Shown piece by piece: positions 1-12,660 of a DNA stretch of 64,000 nt (positions are counted from its first letter, which is position 1; each line of letters starts with the position of its first letter). The stretch comes from Populus alba (taxonomy: Eukaryota; Streptophyta; Magnoliopsida; Malpighiales; Salicaceae). Both the position numbers and the translations under genes were made by a program. The stretch spans positions 1,550,001 to 1,614,000 of the forward strand of contig NC_133302.1 of NCBI RefSeq assembly GCF_005239225.2, written 5' to 3'. The notes below the pieces were generated by a model. It saw only the letters and a program-made list of their open reading frames with translations. It was not told the DNA's origin and did not search any database.

Positions 1-74
1 GACAAAAACCTCAAGTCCATACAGATCTGAAAAATTGCAGCATATCATAGTTATCAAAAAGATCTAGAATCTAC

Positions 75-3000
75 CAGGGCTCATTGCAAAGGTTGTACTG
101 TATTGTAACTTCACGTACAAATCTCTGTTGCCGCAATGCATTCTGAAAGAGAAAAGCTGTCATAATGTAAGTAGATCCAAATAACAGAAAAGTGCTTGGT
201 CACAGAAATATTTTAGCTCTTTTTATTAGTAGCCACAAACATGCGATTATCATTGAAATAAGCAGAATCATAAAGAGTAAAACATTTGCTCAGAGCTCTA
301 CCTCAGATGACAGTTCTACTAATTGAGTAGAACATTTGCTCAATCAAACAGTGAAAACAGGATATAGGAACAGCATACAGAGAAGTAAAGAGCAAGAACA
401 TAAACTCAATGGATTATGGAAGAAAATGGCAATGCCATACCGAAGCTGCAGCACGGGTAGTCATTGTCCGTTCAACAGCCACAGGAGCAAGAGTAGGTTC
501 CACTGCTGATGTATGTGTAAGACAGGGCTCAAGATCAATGGTTCCACCTCCTTTCTGAAATAAACAAGAAATTAGAAATAACCATGATTGAAGGCATTTC
601 TTGACTAGGATTTTGTAGGACAAAACAAGAAGCAGCAAGCAATATTCGTGAAGATGGTAATAGCAATGTCGCTATGACACCCTCAGACATTTCTAAAGGT
701 TCTCAATGAATTGCAGAAAAATTGAGATTAAAACTACAATTGCGAAAAAAGTTTCCACCACCTTCATGATGCAGCAACGCTCAACACGGTAGCTACAACC
801 AATTCCAGCTCCCCAGGCACGTGAACGAACATTATTTCTCAGCATAGAAATGTAGCCTAATGCACATACCAAAGTTACAGTGTTAAAAGTCCGCACAAGT
901 AATAATGCATGGATGGTAAGGACACACATGCAGAAAGGCAATACTAGCAAGAAAAAGTTAAGAGTGTGTAAGTCATTTAAGTTTCTCGTATGGCTATATA
1001 CCATCAAAGGAAGTATTGTCATCTTGACAATTGACAAAAGAGCACAGTTCAAGCATGTCGGGTTTTTTAAGAGCTCTAGTTATCTTGTTTGGAACATGTC
1101 TTTGCATCCTTGTGATTCACTTGTGCAAATATGGTATGGATTATGCATGACTTTGATGTCAGCAAAATCGATTATACAAGGCCAATCTCAGACACCATTA
1201 CAAAGTTGACTACACTTCAACCAAAACCCAAACTACTCTGACCATCTAGGTGATATCATTATTTTCACGAACTTACAACATAAGAACTTTAAGAAACAAC
1301 ACAAATTTCATTCTGAAGTAAGATGTAGAGACACACAAGTTCAAATGGATAGCTGTCTCCAGATTTGTAACATTTACATGAATTATTTGACTGCATGATC
1401 ATGATGTGAATGTGTTTAGAAATGGCAGCATCATAAAGAGAGCGAGATAGAAGGGGCTTACTATCTTGTGGAGGCAACACTCTGATAGTAGCACATAACT
1501 CTTGGATGGCAGGTGGAGGAGGTGAAGCAGTGGGACGGAAGTAGCCTGTATGCATGAGAACTGCAACAAAATTGCAACATCAATATTGTTTCAGTTCAGA
1601 TATAAACAAATTCTACAATTGTTACTGTTCATCATATCACAGCATACCAGCGACAAGATCAGAGTCATTTGTATATATATCTGTCCCCCATAATTGTCCA
1701 CCTCTTACCTGCACTTAATAAACTTAAAGACCTAAGCATGGGCATACTTATCTAATAGGTAATACCCAAACATGAAGACATCAAACTATGCAGAGCAGAA
1801 ATCCTGTAATATTAGAGCTAGCATGTCACATAATTGCTCTTATAGAGGTCTCTTCTCTTCTAAAGAAAGTTGACCATCTGACGATTCACAGTAAAAATTT
1901 GTACACATCAGAACATAAAAGGCACCCACATATCATACAACTTATCTACCAACAAATTGACCTTAAAATTTAAGAACAGCCATATCTTTCAAAATTTTGG
2001 GTTGCAGACACAACACACACATAAACATATAGAAGGAACCAAACCCCACACAACCGATCTCATCATTCAATTCTAAACCTCCCAAAACTTTCAGATAAAG
2101 GCTAGTTAAATTCACGTAATCAAACTAATAAAAATCAGACTCTATGAAGAAACCCTTATTCAGACAACGTGGAAAGGTTTGAAACTTTTTAAGGAAACCA
2201 ATGGACCATTGGTTGTTAGAACCTTACTATTCACAATTCGAATATTACAATTCATTGAATATTACAAGCAACTCAAACAATAAATTAAAAATAGTAATAT
2301 ATTGTTGAATTTTTTCAACAGATAGAGTTCATGGACGACAAACCTTTGGTAAATCAAACCTAAACCAATTAAAAATTAAATTTTCATAATAGAAAGGGAA
2401 GTGACAACAGCAATTTTCATATTAGAAGGATTATTACTTTCTATTAAAGCCAGGAGATCTAGTAGTTTTGATAGCTTTAGAAGTATTATAACTTCTTGTG
2501 TCATTACAATGATCACGAAATAGCAATATGTTGAATTTTTTTCAAACTTTTAAACTTCTGAGTCTTTGAATGACTTGGAACTAATAAATTAAATGAGTTG
2601 ATACATTTTAGGTTTAATAACTTAGCATTTTTTATTTGTTTTAGAAGTATGCAGTATGTAATCATACTTGGATAATACTGGCAATTAAAAGTTCTGACCC
2701 CAATGCATCCTTAGAATTTCCCACAAGCTCCCACACAAGAGACAATCAATATCTTGTGGTAAGATGGAAAGGCATGGTCAAACAAACAACAATCAGATGA
2801 CGTAATGGGGAGTCCACAGCTCAAAGAGAATATCAATAACTATACCCTCACCTCTGACCCCCTTAGCATTTGTCCAAGAGATATACAATTCCAAGATAGT
2901 TTAAGAAAACATTAAAAAGGAAAGAAAAAAAAGACACATGAGAGAAGAAATAAATTATATTATAAAAACAAGCAAAAGTGTCAAATATTACAAACAGCAG

Positions 3001-5403
3001 CATGCTTACTTGGCGATTTGTAGCAGTAATATGTTCAGCTGGTATTCGAATTTCAAGAGTGGGGCCCTTTTGACTGCTTTCACTATTTTTATCAGATTGA
3101 GATGTTTCATACTCCTTCCAAAATTTTATCAGCTCTTGCATGCAATCACTAACTTTATAAATGACAGAAGATACCTCAGATTTGCCTGGAGCACCAGAAG
3201 GTAAATTCAATAGCCATAAAAAAAGAAAATCAAGTAACTTGTGAACTACGATGTTATCAAGTTATTATTTTATCATCCATCAGCAAGCTCTAATATGTTT
3301 ACTAATAGAAGTAATTTATGACACAGAGAGCACGAATTGTTGACACAAGCTAAACATTTGTTATGACAAAGAAACCTAAAAAGGCCCAAAATCTACCAAT
3401 TAATAGAAGCTCAAAAAAATATTATACAGCACAATGAAGAAAAGAAAGGGAAGGGGGAAAAGGGAAATATGAAAGCTAACATCTCATTCTGGCATATCCA
3501 ATGCATTAGGAGAGTGGAAAAGGAAAGAAGTTAAAATAATAATCTAATTAAGCAGTGATAGCTAATAGTTTCAGTTTAAGCAATCCAATCAGTAATCTGA
3601 AGGAGATCCCTTCATGCAACCCATTGATCATAGCGCACGAATAAATTTCCAGCTTCGTAAAATGGAAATGGCAGCTTACCTTGACATCTGCAAGATATAA
3701 AGGAGCTTGGTTATGATGATTTTAGACTATAGTTTACTCTTGAATTATTAAAGTAGAATGATGCTCAATTTAACCAATCTAAGAGAACAAACATGCTAAA
3801 GAATTCATGACAATGGAAAATTTGGTTAAAGGTTTCAGCAACAATGAAAGTAATTTTATCTTTAGAAACTATCATTGTAGGATAAATCTCAGGACACTTA
3901 GCTCCAATAATAGCAGTTTCCACTTTCATATCAAATATTTTAAAGCAAGTTTCCACAAGGTAATTGTCAATAATCCAAAATCAATCATAAGGATAACATA
4001 CTTCCAATTAAAACAGCAATTAAGAAGAATTGAAAAACATACCCCTCAGAGTCTTGAGTATGGGACCTAAACCGGGGTTCACAATTTGCCACTTGCGGGC
4101 TGCCCCTAGGCCGAAGCATCCTCTTGCGCTGCTGGACTCCACAGTTAAAAACTCCTCTTTCCCTTTCAGTTGCAATTTCACCATCAGCACATCCATCATC
4201 AGATTCTTTCCCACACATCATGCTACCTTTCTCAGGTCTATCTCCTTCTATGCCGGCTTCTCTTTCTTTCTTTTTATCTTTAGCTTCTTTATCGACATTT
4301 TTCCAGTTATCAAAATCCTTCTGTTTCTTTGGCTCCAAAGCTGGATTTTCCTGTTCTGAAATTCTGACAGATCCATCCACAGACTCCTTTTCATTGTGCA
4401 AACCCTCCTTTTCAGCTCCAGTTCCTGATTCTATTTTCATGTGGTCCTTCTCCCTCTCTTTTAACCTTTCCCTGTCTTTTGACAGATCCTTCCTCTCCCA
4501 CTCCCACCTCTCTCCTTCTCTCTCTTCCATCACCGACTCTTTTCCTTCAGCACTACTGTTGCCTACTTGCATACTTCCCCTTCGGTCACTTCTTTCCTTA
4601 TCTCTGTCTCCCCATTCCCGGAGCTTCAAATCTTTCCTCTTCTTCTCCTTGTCTTTAAATCTATCCTCGCCTTTCAATTCAACTTTATTTTCTCCATCTG
4701 CTTCATGAACTTTGGCATGATCCCTCTTCTCAATACTGACAACTTCCTTTCCAATCTCAACAGGGCCTTGGGAATTTCCACGTGATATATGCCAAGGATC
4801 CACATGTCCACCTGCAGATTCCAAATATCTCTTTCCCCTATGGTATTCTTTTGTTTCCTTCCAATTCACCTGACTACTTGCAGGACCAAAACCATCCTTT
4901 TCTATCTTCATGTCATTCTTCGGCTCAATATGAGCTTCTCTGTCATACTTTACTTCCTTATTGTCATCCCCTCTACTCTCAAACCTCACATCCTTTTCAT
5001 TTTTAACACTTTGTGAATCCCTCCTTGCCTCTCCATACATCTCTCTTGCATCAGTCCTTGGGTCATGGTTTTCAATCCGGTAGTCTCTGCTGTCCTTGGA
5101 ATCCCTTGATTCAGGCCTGCTTTCAGGAGCAACATTCAAATGAGAATCCATGTGTGATTCATTTGAAGATGCTGGCATTCGATACATAGAATGCAAAGGT
5201 GATCTTCTATCTACATCTCGAGACTCAGTTCTGGGAATCTTAGCCACCCTAGCATCCAGACCCATCTCATATGGTAGATGGTACTCATTCGAAACCCCTG
5301 ATGTCAGCTTAGGATACGAACCTGTATCTTCATGAGGAGGGAATTTCAAAGAAGAAGAATGACCACCTTCTTCATGCGATCTTTTAACAGGAGCACCACT
5401 CAT
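75..5403 (-). CDS. HDC1: HDC1-like Rxt3-domain histone deacetylation complex subunit (partial at C-terminus)
   Basis: Eight coding exons join in frame on the minus strand: 5403-4043, 3687-3680, 3185-3010, 1708-1648, 1560-1462, 856-762, 554-441 and 142-75. All introns are GT-AG. About 660 residues are seen and the last exons lie off the left edge. Residues 1-450 are a charged, K/E/D/R-rich, probably disordered region opening MSGAPVKRSHEEGG. The later exons give the conserved Rxt3 core (EIRIPAEHITATNRQ, VRGGQLWGTD, RPTASPPPPAIQEL, RNNVRSRAWGAGIGCSYRVE, GGGTIDLEP, ERTMTTRAAAS). In Arabidopsis HDC1 is a nuclear scaffold of Rpd3/Sin3-type deacetylase complexes, working with HDA6/HDA19 in growth and ABA or stress responses. 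The start is the first ATG after the leader-intron acceptor. No breaks are seen. Family assignment is strong; function is by homology. Confidence 0.9.
3680..3687 (-). other. HDC1: 8-nt micro-exon of HDC1
   Basis: On the minus strand TTGCAG precedes and GTAAGC follows the 8 bases ATGTCAAG. Joining exon 2 (ending GAG GG at 4043) to this and to the exon starting at 3185 gives E-G-C-Q-G-K-S-E in frame. Skipping it would shift the frame, and the C-Q-G-K junction matches my memory of plant HDC1 proteins. Confidence 0.85.
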
Positions 5404-5969
5404 GCTCTATATCACCAACTTAACCTCATAAGAAATCAAAAAACAAAACAATAAAACTCTAATAAAACGAGCATTCACCCCCCCCCCTCCCCACCATCAC
5501 AAAACAAGAATTAACCTTTTTTTTCCAACCAACCGAAACCCTCCAAATCCAAGTACAAAAAAGAAAAAAAAGCTTTAAACTAAAAAACACCAAAATGGAG
5601 TCAGCAATGCTCGATATAGACTGCTTCAAAAGCTTGAAACAATAAAACTATACATAAAATGGTAAGCTTTAAAAATCCAACAATCGACAATGGCAAAAGC
5701 TTAAAACTTTCACACTCTCACAAATCGTAAACTTGAAATTGAAACTCGTCCTCTCACAAATTACAATGAGAGGAGAATAAATCAACAATACTTTCAAAAT
5801 GGACCACCTTTCTCTCTAAGAAACTTAGGCTTTGAATTCTAAACACAGATCTTTGATAGAGCAATCTTTTTATGGAAACCAAAAAAAAAAAAACCGAAAC
5901 ATAAACCAAAAAAATTACTCAAAAAAATGAAATGGCAACACTAAGAGAGGGTTTAGTTAGTTTCTGTAC

Positions 5970-6130
5970 CTTTGTTGTTGCTGTTGTCTGTGTCAATTCC
6001 CTGTCTGCTTCTTTCTTTCTTTCTGTGTCTTTCTCCACCTTTGCTCTGTTTTTTGCTTTCTTCTGGACGCTAAGCTTGAGCTGAAGGTAACCCGAATCCA
6101 ACGCTTGCCTATTGGACTCACTTATTTTAT
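5970..6130 (-). other. HDC1: 5' UTR exon of HDC1 (left boundary approximate)
   Basis: A minus-strand purine-rich leader ends at 5970 with donor GTACAG. The matching acceptor (ATATAG) lies at 5408-5407, two to three bases upstream of the ATG, so a leader intron of about 560 bp is predicted. The transcription start is not visible and 6130 is a guess from where the leader-like composition ends. Confidence 0.5.
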
Positions 6131-6355
6131 TCATTTACAGCCCATAGAAACAAAAGTCCATTTTATAATACGAGGAATAAACAAAAGGCCCAAGAGTCGG
6201 GTCATAAATTACTCACCTGTACCAGATTAATTCAAAATAGTATATTTTAAGATTTTTAAAAAAATTTAATTTTCGTTTTAAAAACATAAAATGAAATCAA
6301 ATAATATTTAATTTTAAATTTGACATGGCTAAATACTAGATAAACAAGTAGCCTA
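6131..6355 (-). promoter_or_regulatory. Presumed HDC1 promoter region
   Basis: This is the AT-rich stretch directly upstream of the HDC1 leader. I cannot point to a convincing TATA box or other motif, so the role is inferred from position alone. Confidence 0.3.
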
Positions 6356-6556
6356 TTTTGAAGTATAGTTACGGTTGTTTTTTTAAAGTATTTTTCACTT
6401 GAAAATATATCAAAATAATATTTTGATTATTTTTAAAAAATTATTTTGAAATCAGCGCATTAAAATGATTTAAGAATATTAAAATAAATATTAATTTGAA
6501 GTAAAAAAATTAATTTTTCTTAAAAAACACTTTTGAAATGCAAAAAACAGAACTTA
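6356..6556 (+). repeat. Salicaceae-type AT-rich dispersed repeat (MITE-like)
   Basis: The wording (AGTATAGTTACGGTTG, ATATCAAAATAATATTTTGA, ATTTTGAAATCAGCGCATTA) resembles a short, very abundant AT-rich repeat that I know from Populus sequences. No clear terminal inverted repeats or target duplication are visible, so calling it a MITE is tentative. Confidence 0.4.
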
Positions 6557-7069
6557 CTAAATTAATTGCATGAGTCAGATTTATAATATTATAATAAATA
6601 GTTATAAATTAAGTTTAATTCATTGTTAATCAGGATGGGTTATTATTCTATCATATTCTTAGTGGAATAATGTATGACTTCTTACTTTTACTAGTTCTTA
6701 GTTTCCTACAAATTTAGGTTTATTTCAATTTTTTTATATTTTTCTTTGAAATGATTCATATGTGCTGATTTTGGAATTGAATGTAAAATAAGATTCGAAC
6801 CTTGAAATATTTTAGTATTAGGATGACAATAAGAAACCCAAACAAATCACCCAATAATTAATTCAAACCAATATAGTGGCAAATCTAGTAAATAATTATT
6901 AAATAAATTATATTTTCCTTATATTTATCTACTGAGGTTATTATTATTATTATTATTTTGTGATTTGATGGGCTTTTAAACATTATTCATGGTGAATGAT
7001 AATTTAACTTGACTTGGAAGGTATTCAATTTCATTTAATTTGATTGTATGAGACTTTGAGTAACGGGTT
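6557..7069. other. AT-rich intergenic DNA, no gene seen
   Basis: Nothing coding is supportable here. A short (TTA)n microsatellite of about seven units lies at 6938-6957. Confidence 0.6.
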
Positions 7070-7610
7070 TTTTATCCCACCTTAATTTTAAAAATTTTAT
7101 TTTTTTATATTTTTATTATACATATTATATTTTTAAATCTTGGATTAGTATGATAAGTTGACTTGGGATCTAAAACCAATTTGGATTGAAAAAAAAATAA
7201 AAACTAAATTGGTTAATTTAGTTAAAAAATCGAAATAACCTGATGACCCGGTTAACCTGGGCTTTACTCAGTCAAAATTAGATTATCAATTTTGTTGGCT
7301 TTTTTTTTTTATCAAAACAATATTATTTTAATTTTTTTTAAAAAATAGTATCAACTTGAGTTTACTCAAGCTAAATCTTCCATGTATAACTCAAAATTTT
7401 CATTGGTTAGATTTTAAAATCATGACACGTAGAAAATCCTAAAAGGTATAGTTCGACTAGTTAGATCTTGAGTTTATTTGTTAGAGATTACCAATTTGAG
7501 TCTCATAAACTTAAGGACCACTAAAAGCTTACATGATTGTTAATTTCAGGGTCCATGAAATTAGTTGAGGCACGCGCAAGCTGGCCGAACACCCATATTA
7601 ATTAAAAAAT
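7070..7610. repeat. Degenerate dispersed repeat typical of poplar intergenic DNA
   Basis: Two parts are recognisable: a GACCCGGTTAACCTGGG-type phrase near 7245-7262 with AT-rich surroundings, and a stretch at 7420-7600 ending in GGCACGCGCAAGCTGGCCGA. Both resemble widely dispersed non-coding repeats of Populus as I remember them. No LTR ends or target duplications are visible. Confidence 0.35.
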
Positions 7611-8307
7611 AAAGAAGAAAGAAGAAACTCATCACTCATCAAAAAATGATTTTGTGAAACCGAAGAAACACACCAAAATTGATCTGAAATCGAAGTAGTA
7701 GCAAGTGCTGTAAATAATCAGAAATCAACGGCACTTTCACTATATCAATCCAACAAGATACTCATTGAATTTGAATATTTGAGTGGCCTTTTTAGCATTC
7801 CATACGATTCCACATCGCTAAAAACACCCAAGGATAACTAACCCAGCTGAGTGAAGATCTATACAGTTGTTGTGAGGAATCGAAAAATCGGTGGCATTTT
7901 CACCGTTGTGTCTATTGTGCAATATTTTTTGTTGGCCCAACAAAACAAAACAAAACTAATTTTTTGTTGGATTGATTGGCCTTCTTATATTGGGCTTGAT
8001 CCATTACTATCTGGCCCAACAAAACAAAACCTTACTGAAACCCAGAGTCAAAACCAAAGTCAGAGTAATTTTATTATACTCAAAAAATAATTAGTGGTAT
8101 TAGCAGGGAGTAATTTGAAAACTCAAAACATAATGCCTGCCGTTAGTCCTGCCTTCTGGTCTTGTTAGGAGGGAGTAATTTGAAATTGGAACCATAACAA
8201 ACTGATCTGTAGACATCTGATAAGATTTTGGCTAGCTTGACTCGGCCTTTCCTTGTGAGCCATCCATCTGCCATGTAAAGCAATCCTAGCCGTCCCTTAG
8301 AGAAACT
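7611..8307. other. Intergenic DNA, no gene seen
   Basis: Only short chance reading frames occur. There are no conserved motifs and no splice structure that I can defend. Confidence 0.6.
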
Positions 8308-10675
8308 CTGAATTAACACCTCTCTCAGCCTCAACCCGATCAACAGCCTTCTTTCCCAATTCCTCTTTCAATTTTGTTTTGCAGACCCATTTCCATGCTA
8401 GAACAGTAGAACCCTAGCTTGCTACATTCCACCCCTCTTAAAAAACCTTCATGGTGAGGGTAAAGGCCACTCGTTCATTGCTAACTAATTACTTTAAAAG
8501 TTTATAATTACTTAAATAGATCATAAAACGACATTTATAAGGTTAAAAAAATATAGTTAAAACTCTCTCTTAAACACCCCCTGAAACAATGGCGGACTTG
8601 ACAGAACAAACTCTATTTTTTTTAGGATATTGCAGGCAGAGAAGGGTATTCAAATACTGATATGCAGTGATTGCTGCTTTGACCTTATACCCTTTCAAAA
8701 ATCCAAATGTAGAAGAATCCCTAAATATCAAATAATTTGCACTAACACGATAATTAGTATCTGATTGCAGATCAACTCTGCAAGATGAGGTTGATAAACC
8801 CACATGGGAGTGTTTGAATCACCAGCAGAGTTTACCCTAAGTTGGCTGTGCATGAAGAAGCTCCCTTGTTCATGTTTAACCATGGAAATCTGAGCTGTTT
8901 TAATAAAAAACCCATTACTCTGGATTACTTTGTGCATTTCCACAGCCATTCTAAATTATATAATTACCTTCCTGTTTTCAAAGTTTCAACTACAACTGGG
9001 TTATTGACATGGAATGCTCAACAGCTTGTTCCTGGAATGTATTAAAAAATGTTTGTGCTACAATAATAAATATAATTTTTAATCCATAGTTAGGCTATAA
9101 TGAAATTTAAAAAACTCGACGAAAGTTAAGATTACTGTGCAGATTAAATCTAGAAGTTGTTTTTCAATTTTATTTTTTATTTTTTAATTAGTTAGGTCGG
9201 TCTTGTTAATATGTAAATAGTTTAGTATGTTATTTTTAGAACAAATTAGTTGTTCAAGAATTTTTTAAAATATTTTAAGTGCAAAAACAGCAAACCAGCA
9301 CTTGAAGAACATCAATAGCTGAATCCAGGTATATTATTTTTTGTTCGTCACATGTTATTATTTTTTGGATCTTTTAAGTGCAAAAACAAGTTGTAGAAAC
9401 ATGAACTGGCATGGTGTTGGCATTTGTAGCTTCGCTTCTTGCTACTGCTGAACTCATTTACATGTCACGAAAGGAAATAATGAGCCTATTGCCCTGTTTC
9501 CATCGCCCATCGACCCGTACTTCCGCACCTGGAGAGCCTGTAGGCACTATTCCTGGCAATGCTTTTATTCGACAGTGGAGTATGTATATGCTCGTCAGAA
9601 TAAAGATAATCCAATTAAGATGTGTCTTCTGCCTTTCCTTTTCTTATTATGTGTGGTGTTTTTCCATATTTATAAAAAATAGTTCCATTGACAAGAGTAC
9701 TGCTTAGGAACGGTATATTTCTTATCTAAAAAAATGGTAGTGTTTTGTTTCAAGGACTGCATATTTTTAGTGGAATGTGTCGAAGACTTTGACACAGGAT
9801 ATGATCTCGTCTTCTTATTGTTTTAAATTTCTTGCAGCTCTATATCAATTCTGGTCTTTAATATCTTAATTACAGTTTCTTGCAGTTCCTACATCACGAG
9901 AGCCAATGACCATCGATCTTTAATTTGAATAAAGCCTATTTCTTATCTCTTCATCATGGAAGAAAAAAGGGAATTTCTTGGTTATTGTTTTGCAGTAGAA
10001 AGAGATAAGGAAGATAAATGGGATATATTTCCTTGTATTTTTTATTTTAAAAATATAGAAATTTATCAAAAACCTATAGTAAAATATATATTTATTTTAT
10101 GTGTTTTTGGTTTTTTCTATTCTGATGTAGTAATTAAATGCTATTTTGCTTTTGTTCATGTAACGCTACTAGTTCCCAAAGAGAAGCTAATATTTGCTCA
10201 AAAGCTTGTGCTTATTGACCGTGGCTATTAGGCTACCACTTCCTCCAAATTCTGGGATTCAGACATCTCTGACTAGCGATCCCTTGTTATTGAGGACAGG
10301 TTTTGTCCATAAAAAGTAAAGCATGTGCAAAAACTAACCAAAAAAATTTAATCTTTTTGACACAAAATTAATTAAATCTAACAATTAAATAAAGATTATA
10401 TTGCTAAGTACTTTTCAACATTAAACACTTAATTACAATCATAGCTTCCTTTTCCTCGTTTTTAGAATCCCTGTTCAGAAGGCAATCCTGAAAACTCAGG
10501 GTAGGTTAGCGTGATAGGTGAGTATTTAGAATTTGCACTCTTATATTCTTGTGCTTCCTTTTTCGATGAGCTTTTTCACAGCTTCAAAATTGGGGTTGGC
10601 TGTATAGTTTTTTCTCAAAATAGTAAAATTAAAGGTGAAAGGCAACTTCCTTTGACTAACGCCTACACCGCTGGT
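8308..10675 (+). repeat. Segmental duplication, copy A (partner 23595-25960)
   Basis: This 2.37-kb block is almost base-for-base the same as 23595-25960, with scattered substitutions and small indels: ACAGTAG extra near 8403, and a TATTGTTAAA-like insert only in copy B near 24552. Both copies start at the same TGAAT..AACACC phrase and fade out after a GGGGTTGG..TATAGTTTTTT phrase. Inside, 9540-9790 is related to 21690-21880 downstream of NLR-1, so the block holds remnants of the NLR cluster. The short frames shared by both copies show no recognised domain. Confidence 0.85.
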
Positions 10676-11790
10676 TGTATAGTTTTTTTCAAAAAAACAT
10701 TTTTAACCATAAATCAAAAAGTTTATATAAATATTTAATTAAATGAATAGATAATCATATGTATAAATAAATAAAAATAATTATTAACAATAACTAAAAG
10801 CAAAATTAAAAAAATTGAGACATAAATATGGATCAATGGATTTGATCTTATAACATGGAACATTTATTCGGTTGTATTTACTAAATTTATTTATTAAAAA
10901 TATTTATTTATTAAATCAAACAATAATGAAAATAGACATATACTAAACTAATTGAATAAAAGAAAAGAAAAAAATATTATGCAATGATGCAAATATTATA
11001 AATATTATCTAAAAATAAATATTTTTATTTTATAGATGAATCAAGATAAATGAAAAAAAAACACAATTGTTTTAAAAAAAACTTAATTAAAAAAAAGCCT
11101 TGCAAAGCCCGTGATCTAGGACATGAGACCAGGATAACCTGATAAAAAAAAAATTTGATGATAACCACAAAACCAATCTCTTTTTATTTATTTTTTTAAA
11201 AAAACATAATGTCAAACAATTAAATCAAAAATGAAATGAGAAAAAAAAAGAATGTTGACTCGCATTAACTTTTTTAAACCCTAATAAATTAAATGTTGAA
11301 AGATGAAGTCAGGAAAAAAATCAATTAAACAAAATGATCTAAAACAAAAAAGTCATAGTTAAAAGAATGAGGGTGAAATCGAAATAAAAAATAAATTAAA
11401 GGGCAACCAAATTTTTTTGATTGGAGGGTTAAATTGAAAAGAAAATCAACTTAAACAAAAAGAAAGAAACTCAAGAGAATGAGGGTCAAATTAGAAAACA
11501 TAATACAACATAAAATTTGATTGAAAGATAAAATTGAAAACCAATAAAAACTTTAACAAAAAAGACCAAGGAAAAAAAATTAAAAATAAGGACTAAATTA
11601 ATGGAAGAAATAATATATGATAAATTGTAATTGAAGGACTAAATTGAAAATAAACAAAACTTTTATTAAAAGGTTAGGAACAAAAATCATAAATCTAAAG
11701 AATAAGAATCAAAATTGAAATATAAAAAATAAAGAGGAATAACATGTATTTTTTGGGTAGGAGATAAAAAAATAAGAGGAAAAAAAGACG
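10676..11790. repeat. AT-rich degenerate dispersed repeat
   Basis: An A-rich strand carries recurring phrases such as GGACTAAATT.GAAAA and ATTGAAA..TAAAATTGAAAA, and the phrase CCCGTGATCTAGGACATGAG near 11108. This matches in style a common non-coding repeat of Salicaceae genomes. No gene is present. Confidence 0.4.
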
Positions 11791-12569
11791 ACCACCGGCA
11801 ACAAACTACCAATCATCCACCATCACCCGTCGCACCATGAGAAAGAGAATGTAACAACGCTTCCAACAACACGATGCAGGGGCAAGTTTGGTCGGCCAAG
11901 AGGCGCCTCATGCTCCATTCAAATGATGTGGATGCCCTCCATGTGTTGGCATGTAAAGAGCATGTGTCAATAGCTTTTTCAAATAAAAAATTCATTATTC
12001 AATCTAAAAAGATCGAAATATCCTCCATAAAAAGATTAATTATTCAATATAAAAGATCAAAAATAAATTAAAGATAATCACAAAACATCTGTGGAATGAT
12101 CCTGTTAACTGTATTTCTTCAAATCATGAAGGGAATTCCAAAATGAAGTAACATATTCTAGATACTTGTATCCTTGATTTCCAATGATCCTGTTAACTGT
12201 TTTAACACACTTCATTCTTGTCTTTTGCTCTGTTGCAAAGATTGTTCGCCAAAGAACCATAATCCTTAGTATTGGCATGGACGATCTTCTATTTCTTGGA
12301 ACTTAGATTTACCATAATCTATCTCGACATCTTCATTTCTTAGAGGTAATCCTCGATCAGTTTTTTTCTCCCATGATCCTTAGCTTTCTTTTTTCGCTTT
12401 TCTCAATTGATTACATGTTTATTTCAAATATGACTTCAACTTTCACTTATGAGCTCGAGTTATATGCTCCTTAATCTTGCTTGCATGCTATTTTGTTGCC
12501 CAGAGAGATCTAATCACTGTGCTAGCTGAAACGTATTTAAGTAGTTAACTCGAATTTTCTGTATTTGTT

Positions 12570-12571
<2 letters not shown>
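11791..12571. other. Intergenic DNA, no gene seen
   Basis: No supportable coding or RNA feature. The phrase CCAATGATCCTGTTAACTG-like recurs at about 12095 and 12181, a local short duplication. Confidence 0.5.

Positions 12572-12660
<89 letters not shown>
12572..12660. repeat. Compound microsatellite (CT)n(AT)n(GT)n
   Basis: Three dinucleotide tracts abut without interruption: about 16 CT units, about 15 AT units (12605-12634) and about 13 GT units (12635-12660). It is likely highly variable in length. Confidence 0.95.

Noticed and set aside
4124..4708. 194-codon plus-strand frame, S/F/L-rich
   Set aside because: It is the antisense of the charged HDC1 exon; reversed K/E/R codons give S/F/L-rich open frames.
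8143..8343. 66-codon minus-strand frame near the start of segmental copy A
   Set aside because: Most of it lies outside the duplicated block, is not conserved in copy B, and shows no domain.
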